Positions 56,520 through 64,000 of a DNA stretch of 64,000 bases are shown here, one piece after another. Under the pieces are notes generated by a model. That model had not been told where the DNA came from. It worked only from the letters and a program-made list of their open reading frames with translations, and ran no database searches. Position 1 is the first letter of the stretch; every line of letters starts with the position of its first letter. The position numbers were made by a program, and so were the translations under genes. Origin of the DNA: Cydia pomonella (taxonomy: Eukaryota > Arthropoda > Insecta > Lepidoptera > Tortricidae); the NCBI RefSeq assembly GCF_033807575.1, contig NC_084724.1:13383228-13447227 (forward strand), in the 5' to 3' direction.

Positions 56520-59093
56520 TTAAGAAATTTTGATGCCCTAAGCATTTCTAGATCTTGGTGCCCCCTCTGCCTAGGTTCATCCAGATTACATTGACAACAT
56601 TGATTTTTTTTGGTAAACTAAGTGACGTTCATGGTCGCATTACTGCTGCAATTTGTATTTTCAATCCATTACTTATTTTATCAAGGAAATTGACAGTGCT
56701 GCAGCAGTAACGTTGCAACAGTAATGCTGGTGCAGTCGCCATCCTATTGTCACCTTTATCAAAGCATGCGTGAACTAAATGACTGAAATTACCTATATCT
56801 ATGATTCTGTACTTGCCTTTCCGGCTAACTATGTGATTAAAACCTGCTTTGGTTCACTTCACAAATAAACTCTAGAAGTAACATGACCAAAAGTAACCCG
56901 AAAGTTACATAAGGACTGAGGCCCAAAGGCAATTGTAAATTCGTATGTGCAACAGGGAGACAACACGTCGAACGTGGTTCGCGGTTGACCCTCAGTTGTT
57001 TCTACCGTGGCGAGCAATCGTGCGAGGCCGAAGGCCGAACTGCAGGATAGCAGTGCTTGGAATTGAACCAATGGTGGCAATAGTCAAAAAACGAATCCAA
57101 CGGCCATGCTCATAAGGTTGAAGATCCAGAGTGCCCACTTGGCGCTTCCGAGCAAGACCTAAAGGCGGAGTTGCGAGAGAGCTGGGGAGCTAAAAAATAA
57201 CCAGTGTAAGCGAGGACTAAGGTCGAGCTCCACACAGGGTTGAAAAGAGAGCTTTTCTGAGAAGCGCATTCATGTGAGGCCAAAGGTCGAGCTTCAGCAG
57301 GGCCGAGCTCTGGCAAGAATCTATGGTCTTAAAAAACTAAGTCGAAAGCTGAGCTCTTCATAAGGCTTAAAGCGCGGTCCGATCGGCGCTTTTACGTATG
57401 AGGCCAAAGGCCACGCTGCAAGAAAGCAGAACTTGGAATTGAGAAATTGTGTGAATGAGGTCGAAGGCTGAGGTCCTCATAAGGTTAGATGCCCGGAGAG
57501 ACTGATGGCAGCGCGCTATAAAAAAAACCAATGGCGAATTGTTAACAAGGCATAATGCCCAGCCGCGAGAAACGAAAGCCTGGATTTGGACACATGGCCA
57601 AATTTATGTGACTTTTGCATAAAGTAAAAAGCCGAGTATGAATAAGACCTAACGAAATCGAACCAATGTGATCATGGCTCTCCTGCTACTCGGCATTTGG
57701 CCTCGCTCAAAAGGGCACTTGATTAGAGTTAATTGCAGCCGATGAAATAGGCGTTTCGAACCGAAGATTCCCTTGGCAGGATTGGCCCCTAGGAGTTAGG
57801 ACCTAAAGGTTGATTTAGTTAAGAAGTGGAGCCACCAAGTTTTGTAGTGTACATTTTTAGAGGAGGGGGTGGGCTCTCAACTTTATCTTGATATCTACAT
57901 CAGTTAAGCTTACTAGCTATGTTTGTTATCGTTTTCGAGTCTCGAACTCATTTACGAGTATGGTATCACATTGACACCATTCCGAAGTGGAAACATGTAA
58001 AATTTTAATTTTTTTTAATATTCCTCTTCACGCTTCAACCGCTGAACCAATTTAGTTGAAATTTGGTATAGACATAATTAGTTTAGTCTCAAGAAAGGAC
58101 AGGATAGTGTTAATCTAAAAAATCATCGCTAAGGATGTGTAAAGGAGGGTGGAAGTTTATGTGGGGAATCAATAACCGCTGCACCTATTTGAATGAAATT
58201 TGGTATGATCTACATTTTAGATTTTGTCGAGAATGATACCAAACGTAACTTAGAACCTAAACTTAAACAGTTATTGACCTCCGACTGACCGACTTCGCCG
58301 AAGCTGAAATAAACCTGAATCAAAAATCTGGGTGGCATCACTTTTTAATTACATCTTAGGAAAACAAAGATTAATTCTGCTAAAGGAAACCTTTGGTTAA
58401 AATAAAACCGTATGCTTTTGGTTTTCGACCTTGGTGGGGCCCCGAACCTGCACTTTAGCCTTTGATTCCGTCATCAGTCTTTTTATAATAAAACTTTGGC
58501 AATTAGGTCGCACGATCGCGGCTCTGCAGCTTGGCCGTGTGCAATACGTCGCAAACCAATCTGGTGTGCAAGAGCTCGGGCAGCATGAGTGACAAATTCC
58601 GATCCTCGAAATCTGTTAAGACTTCGGTGCGAAGCCGAAGGCCGAGTTGCAAGAGAGCGAAATTCGGACACGACATAATTATGAATTAAGACAAAAGTGT
58701 AGATCTACTATTAAATTCGACACTCCGAGAAGGCTGAAGAACAAGCTCCACGTAGGGTTGAAGACAAGTAGGTTTCTAGAACTGAGCTCTACGTTGGGTG
58801 TAAGGCCCTTTGGCCCAAAGGCTGACAGATTTGCAGAATGCTGGAAATCAAAAATCCACCACGAACCAATGGGTAAAGTATGAGGAAAAAATCAGCATAT
58901 TGCAAGCCTGATGGAATGGGCTTCCTCGTAGGGGCAAAGGCCTGCGTTGGAGACGCGCTTAATACGTGCCCTATACACGACGCACAAAGGTTCATGTACA
59001 AACTACTCGTTTTTTTGCCAACGATTTTGGTGCCCCCCTAGACGTGGTGCCCTAAGCAAGTGCTTATTTTGCTTAATGGTTAATCCGGCACTG
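56520..59093. mobile_element. 2.6-kb hAT-type non-autonomous element
   Basis: Terminal inverted repeats CAGTGCCGGATTAA are flanked by a perfect 8-bp target duplication GTTAAAAT (56512-56519 and 59094-59101). Subterminal GATGCCCTAAGCA / TGCTTAGGGCACC and GGTGCCCCC blocks are also inverted. No transposase frame is found; the longest frames are under 80 codons. The interior (about 56990-57840 and 58480-58980) repeats variants of GGCCGAAGGCCGAGCT irregularly. Other repeats (a hairpin half near 56940, a dispersed block near 58020) appear nested. Confidence 0.88.
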
Positions 59094-59099
59094 GTTAAA

Positions 59100-59980
59100 A
59101 TAAAAACATATATTTAGCTTTTATTGAAACGTTTTATTAGTCAGAAGTAATCAGGAACCTAATATTCCCCTAAAATTCACAATAAAAATGAAACGAAGTA
59201 CGGGAAGACACTAAAAAACACATTATATCTGCCTATATTTAGTTTCGACGTATTTCGAAGATATTTATTACAGGATGTTTGAGGTATTTGTAGTTTGAAG
59301 GAAACTTCGATGTTAAACAATCTCAATTATACAGTTTATTTATATTTTTTATGCGTAAGGTATGAGCACACTGTTGCATCACACCATAACTGGCATCCAA
59401 GACTTTAAAACTGTAAGTCAATATAATAGTACATTACGATACAAGTGCGAAAAATAGGAAATTCGAAACGGGTGGCGATAAATTAAAACACGACCGAAGG
59501 GAGTGTTTTAAATCGACACGAGTTGCGAATTACCTATTCGCACATGTCTCGTACAACGTTTTACAGTACATATGGCCCTTTAATTGTTCGACACAGTAAC
59601 GAAATATGCTAATTTTCGCACTAGTGCGGTAAAGTAGCACCATATGCACTGTAAATGTATTTTTCACCGCACCACCGCAGCTGGTAACGGTTCTCTTGAT
59701 ACTTAAAAAACTGATGAGAAAAGCACAGACCTAGTTGCATTTTATCCACAAGAGAGGCAAAGTAATAAGATGAAAATCTAAATAAAGAAAAAAAATTGAG
59801 TTGTTTCTTTATTTTAGCTGGTGGATGTGACTGTTGACTTTGTGTTTCACTCGGTGGCAAAGTTTGTTACACCCTCATGGCTTGAAATCCTCGCAACGCT
59901 CAAAATCCCACTTTTTGAATCATTATCTCCGCTTGCTAGGGTATATTCAAACAACAGCTTTGTCCCCTTGTATATATAGT
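59100..59980. other. Non-coding stretch
   Basis: No gene supported. Confidence 0.4.
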
Positions 59981-59989
59981 CTGTCCATG

Positions 59990-60303
59990 CTAAGTTTCCA
60001 TTAACTGCGCAGTCACAATGTTATGTCCTGGATCCAACTAAAGAGCCACCAGGATTCAATGAGCAACGGAAGATCTTTGTGTCTCTCGACCGCATCAGGA
60101 CGGGAGTTGGCCGATGTAATCATACTCTGCACAGGTGGGGCTACAAGACCTCGCCTGGTTGCGACTGCGGTGCGCCGGACAAAACAATTGCGCATATAGT
60201 AGAGGAGTGTCCTCGGAGACGGTTTGCTGGAAGAGTTGAAGACCTCTATGAGCTTACAGCGGGTGCCAGGGATTGGCTATTAAACTTAGATATAGATTTA
60301 TGA
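59990..60303 (+). pseudogene. LINE protein C-terminal relic with zinc-finger end
   Basis: The frame reads CYVLDPTKEPPGFNEQRK, LDRIRTGVGRCNHTLHRW, GCDCGAPDKTIAHIVEECP, then a stop. RTG-GRC and CXC-X8-H-X4-C are typical of the last domain of some insect LINE proteins. Confidence 0.7.
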
Positions 60304-60425
60304 TATAAAAACTATAATGTAAAATGCCTATAACGAGGATAAAGCCATACGATAATAATAATACAATGTTATACTTGACTAGCACGACTTGGCAAGCAAT
60401 CATAGATAGATAATCGTATCAATTA

Positions 60426-60745
60426 CAAGCTTTTATTTAACTTGCCCTGTTAGTATGTATGGGACAAATCTTGCAAGTTAACGTATTTGACCCACTTCCC
60501 GGTTTCCGATGAAGCTGAAAATTTGCATACATATGTAAGTCGGGTGACAATGCAATTTAAGGTACCATCAAGCTGATCTGATGATGGAAACAGGAGATAG
60601 CCGTAGGAACTCTGTATAAAACAACGGAACCTAATTGTGTTTGGGGTTTTTAGAATTGTCTCTATGAGTATTAGTTGCCTGTGGAAAAAAGTACAGTCAG
60701 CGATAAAAGCTTGTATCAATAATGAATTTTTTGCCAAAAACTTAT
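60426..60745 (+). repeat. Dispersed repeat R1, copy 5
   Basis: ACAAGCTTTTATTTAACTTG, CCGATGAAGCTGAAAATT, GATCTGATGATGGA, then GTACAGTCAGCGATAAAAGC. Confidence 0.7.
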
Positions 60746-60749
60746 TTTA

Positions 60750-61345
60750 CAATTAATAACATTTTGACGGTATATAATACAGAATTCCAAAAGGTTATCA
60801 AGGTAGCATGCTATACGCGGCACATCTCTGATAAAGTAAACCTTTTTATTCAGATCTCTATCTCGGATCTCCATTGGTTAGCAAAGCCTCGCGTCGTATA
60901 GTTGTGTGCGCCGGCCTTAACTTAAACCGCGAAGATAAACAGCGCCTGAAAGATTTCTAGACCGTTATCACTCACGCCGCCTGCCTCACGTTCACACCAC
61001 TATTGACACAGATTGCTCCACAATCTCGCCTGCGACGGACGTGTTCTCTTATCTCCAAGAATTAAAGTTCAAAATAACACAAAACATCGCTAAAACAAGA
61101 ATCCTTTAACTCTAGATAGCGAGGAATGGTTTAGAATTTATTTCCTGCTGATTAGAGCTTGTTTTCCAATGTAAATGAAAAGCTACTCAGTATCGTTGGA
61201 ATTAGAACTGAAGTGCATTGAAATTAAGTCGTTATTCGTTTGAAGGTGATAGGTAAATAGTGATGTGAATATAGTTATAAAGAGAGTTGAATGAAAAGAG
61301 AGCTCTTTTGTTATTTTATAAATAAGTGCTGTGATATTATTTAAA
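60750..61345. other. Non-coding stretch, possible 5' region of a gene
   Basis: No frame. It ends directly upstream of a possible start codon at 61346; an ACTCAGTAT initiator-like motif lies near 61187. Confidence 0.25.
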
Positions 61346-61436
61346 ATGGTGTACACAATAGGAAGTCAAAGTGTGGAAATAAGTAAAGTTGTTAGCAAAG
61401 GAAGTGTTTGGAAGGAGTTACTGTTTGCTTTCATAG
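61346..61436 (+). CDS. Possible first coding exon, function unknown
   Basis: ATG in a good context (AAAATGG), then MVYTIGSQSVEISKVV and KGSVWKELLFAFI, then a strong donor ATAG/GTATGT (phase 1). After the donor the frame becomes a T-rich, intron-like stretch. No downstream exon is recognised before the window ends. Confidence 0.35.
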
Positions 61437-61904
61437 GTATGTTTTTATTTTACGTTTGTTCTTTTTTCTACTTTCTGTTATTTTCTTTTAAAATCTTTTT
61501 TCTGATACCGCAACTCGCAGTCAATAAGTTCATCGAGTTTGGCGCCAAAATTTTCCGCAGTAAAAGCTGTAGGATTTGTTATGTGCGCTTGGAAAACAAT
61601 ATTGTACTTCTAAAGCTAGGAATATAGTTGTAAGTTGCGGACCACAATTATCTATGTTAGGTAACGGTAATTCAAAATAGGGCTTTCGCTGATAATCCTT
61701 CGCTTTAGGGGATTGAAATGGGGATGAGAGTTCGTCAAGGGATTTAGCATAGTCCTATTACTTAATACCTACACTAGGGGTGATGATGATCAGGGTACAC
61801 GTAGCTAGCTATATTACGTGCATCGACAAACCAAATACCTACGACAATAAATGAAAACAAATCATAGTTAATCACGACAAACGATAAACGAATAAATAAA
61901 AACA

Positions 61905-62285
61905 GTGTGTGTGTCGTGGAACACTCGGTTGGAACAAAGTATATTATTATTGATAACCGTAGTATATTTTAACAAATATGATAAATAACTTAATCGATAA
62001 AATAATAATCATTGAAACTGCTTACAAAATTTCACAAATCAGTTCAGACATTATGCGACTTACAGGCAGGGAGAAAAATTAAACATAAGAAAACATTTTT
62101 GTACAAGCTGAAACTGATACGCTTATCTCGAGCTTCACACTCGCTTAGTCCATAAAAAAATAAATTGCAAAAAAAAATACACAACTAATATCTGTATACA
62201 CGTCTGAGGATCGAACCCGGATCGTCGCTGTTACCACCTGTTTTTAAGCGGCTGTTTGCCAACTGCGCCTCTATAGGATATATGT
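61905..62285 (-). mobile_element. tRNA-derived SINE, type D
   Basis: The - strand head GGCGCAGTTGGCAAACAG is followed by AACAGGTGGTAACAGCGACG and B box GGTTCGATCC. The tail near 61915-61965 matches 7630-7690. Confidence 0.65.
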
Positions 62286-62472
62286 ACGTAAGTCGGTGAA
62301 ACTAGGCTACTTATTCTCGAGAAATAATTTAAACAAGAGAGGGCGGTGACGGAAAAGTCTTACACTTTTTTTCGACTAGCCCCTTCTGCAAACAATCAGA
62401 TAAAGAACTTTGTTCAAGAAAAAATACACATAAATAAGTAAATATCGATAAATAAATATTATGGGACATTTA

Positions 62473-62659
62473 GGGCCTGTTTCACAATATCCAAGTAAAG
62501 TATTGGATAGCTAACTAACAAATAAATTATCTGCTAGATAGAACTTCCTGCAAATTTTTGCACTTTATCTACCAGTGGAACGCCAATGATGACTTTATTC
62601 ATCAGATAAGTGGCAAGTAGCTTATTGAGGCCTTTATTTAGACATTGTGAAAAAGGCCC
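62473..62659. mobile_element. PIF/Harbinger-like MITE, copy 2
   Basis: 187 bp. The ends GGGCCTGTTTCACAATATCC and GACATTGTGAAAAAGGCCC are inverted repeats, with TTA targets at 62470-62472 and 62660-62662. Same family as 49991-50187. Confidence 0.8.
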
Positions 62660-62779
62660 TTAATATTGTAATATGAACGATTGATATCAAAATGTACCTA
62701 ATTAATACTTACTGACTTAATAATATAAATATGGACCTATTTAATTATTTAACTACATAAATATGTTGTTTGTTATATT

Positions 62780-62972
62780 GTTGTAGATTTAGTATTTGTA
62801 AGTGTTTTCTTTAGAGCTACCTATGTAGTTTCCAATCTAGTTTTTTTGCACCTCCTAATAGTTAAATTAATATAGGTTGTCTGGTAGAGGTTGGATGTAC
62901 TATGTATGTCTCTGTAAATGTTATTTTAAGGTTGTGCAATAAAGAGGATTTGTATTGTATTGTATTGTATTT
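62780..62972 (+). mobile_element. LINE 3' end with (TTGTA)n tail
   Basis: GGTTGTGCAATAAAGAGGAT, then four TTGTA-type units. Same family as 43440-43557. Confidence 0.65.
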
Positions 62973-63029
62973 GTTACAAATTTGACGTGTAGAATGTATA
63001 TTTTATGAATAAAACACTGAAATTGAAAT

Positions 63030-63297
63030 ATTACATAAATTGACTAAGCCCCACAGTAAATTCAAGAAGGCTTGTGTTGTGGGTACTCAGACAACGATAT
63101 TTATAGTATATACTTATAAATACTTAAATATATATATAACACCTATGACTCAGGAACATATATCTATGCTCATTACTCAAATAAATGCCCTTACCGGGAT
63201 TCGAACCCAGAACCATCGGCTTCATAGGCAGGGTCACTACTGTCCTATATATTACACTACTCTTTGGTCACTACCCACTAGGCCAGCCCGGTCGTCT
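63030..63297 (-). mobile_element. SINE type B
   Basis: The - strand head CCGGGCTGGCCTAGTGGG, B box GGTTCGAATCC, body and 3' part are near full length. A short insertion (about 63240-63270) duplicates part of the GTCACTAC head sequence. Confidence 0.7.
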
Positions 63298-63337
63298 AAA
63301 CCCATGACATTACCAGAGGTAGCAGAAATACCTTGAA

Positions 63338-63560
63338 AAAGACGCGTGGAAAATATCCTCCGGGCGGAAAGCGTCAACTTTGCTCCCGCTGCGCTAAACA
63401 AAGTTGCCGCTTTCCGCCTCCGTCGAGCAGAAAATTATTATGCGCACCACGGGAGGAAACGTAGGATATTCCATCCCGCGTGTTTTCCACCCTCGCCTTC
63501 GGCTCGGGTAACAATTTTACACGCGACACGCCTTCCTCCTTCTTTTCCTCCCTTGGGACA
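63338..63560. repeat. GC-rich palindromic dispersed element
   Basis: GGCGGAAAGCGTCAACTTTG and CAAAGTTGCCGCTTTCCGCC are inverted around CTCCCGCTGCGCTAAA. Outer GCGTGGAAAAT and GTGTTTTCCACCC also mirror. The CTCGCCTTCGGCTCGGG motif resembles the loop of 7147-7302. Confidence 0.55.
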
Positions 63561-63930
63561 CAAATAACTATTGAATAGGTCAGGGTCACGTATATTTATT
63601 TATTATCTTTATAAATACGTCTTAGTGTTCACTCGTTTATTTAGTTTATACTTAATCTAATCTTTTATCTCTGCCTTCTCAGGATGACATAGATTGTATC
63701 TGCCCTGTGTCTGAACTTAGTCGTTTCAAGTGACTTTGTATCTTTTACGAGTTTCATAATTGTTTTTAATGTAAATTAGTTTAGCGATACTGAAAGGGTA
63801 GTAACATTTAAATTAGAATGAAAGTCTTTTGCTATAAAAAATGGGGCGCCAGCATTTGTAGCGTTAAAAAAATAAAATTAGTAGTAGACTTAATTGTAAT
63901 TAAGTCTACTTAAAAATAACTGTAATCCTT

Positions 63931-64000
63931 GCGGTAGTGGCCGAACCGAGTGGATCGTACATTGCACACTCAATCCGGAGGTCGCGGGGTTATATCATTT
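63931..64000 (+). mobile_element. SINE type A head, cut by window end
   Basis: GGTAGTGGCCGAACCGAGTG, then AATCCGGAGGTCGCGGGG, the same head as 17346. Confidence 0.6.

Noticed and set aside
56520..59093. Long non-coding RNA or gene-rich island because of higher GC
   Set aside because: The perfect hAT ends and 8-bp duplication explain it as one transposon.

Overview
The window is animal nuclear DNA, AT-rich and packed with transposon debris. It is almost certainly from a moth or butterfly. The reasons are the mix of repeats (a Mag-like Ty3 element, tRNA-derived SINEs, several LINE 3' fragments with short microsatellite tails, many small hairpin elements), short GT-AG-spliced exons, and no operons or bacterial signals. 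I cannot name the species.

Three regions carry genic signal. (1) At the left edge (1-5595) a 40-bp minisatellite is split by a complete, apparently young Ty3/Mag-like retrotransposon (734-5295). It has identical 111-bp LTRs, a GTGAC target duplication and one uninterrupted 1422-codon Gag-Pol frame. (2) From 6358 to 10473 on the + strand lie three spliced exons of a kelch-propeller protein whose 5' end is outside the window. The middle exon's 3' end plus its splice donor has been amplified into about 18 identical 130-bp copies (7788-10171). (3) From 29881 down to 22524 on the - strand is a complete seven-exon gene. Its exons join in phase to give a 405-residue secretory-pathway protein that I assign to the C16orf89/UPF0764 (DUF4735) family; it ends in KDEL. 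The end of its fifth exon is also tandemly duplicated into the following intron, and one copy is still a usable in-frame cassette.

From 30167 to 36463 a segment of about 2.9 kb is duplicated in tandem. Both copies keep the same 63-codon terminal-exon-like frame of unknown function. The left copy has an internal inversion around a TA tract; the right copy has a 534-bp insertion with a 10-bp target duplication.

The remaining sequence (10.6-22.1 kb and 36.5-64 kb) is mostly a layered record of transposition. It holds fragments of several LINE families (mostly the C-terminal end of the reverse transcriptase protein plus 3' UTR), four tRNA-derived SINE types, two hAT-type elements with perfect 8-bp target duplications (18564-19119 and 56520-59093), a pair of PIF/Harbinger-like MITEs with TWA targets, a Tc1/mariner-like MITE, and several near-perfect short hairpins. 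There is also a decayed C2H2 zinc-finger pseudogene (about 16160-16895). Two short exon-like frames (48202-48341 on -, 61346-61436 on +) may belong to further genes but are weakly supported. I see no structural RNA gene, CRISPR array or prokaryotic feature.
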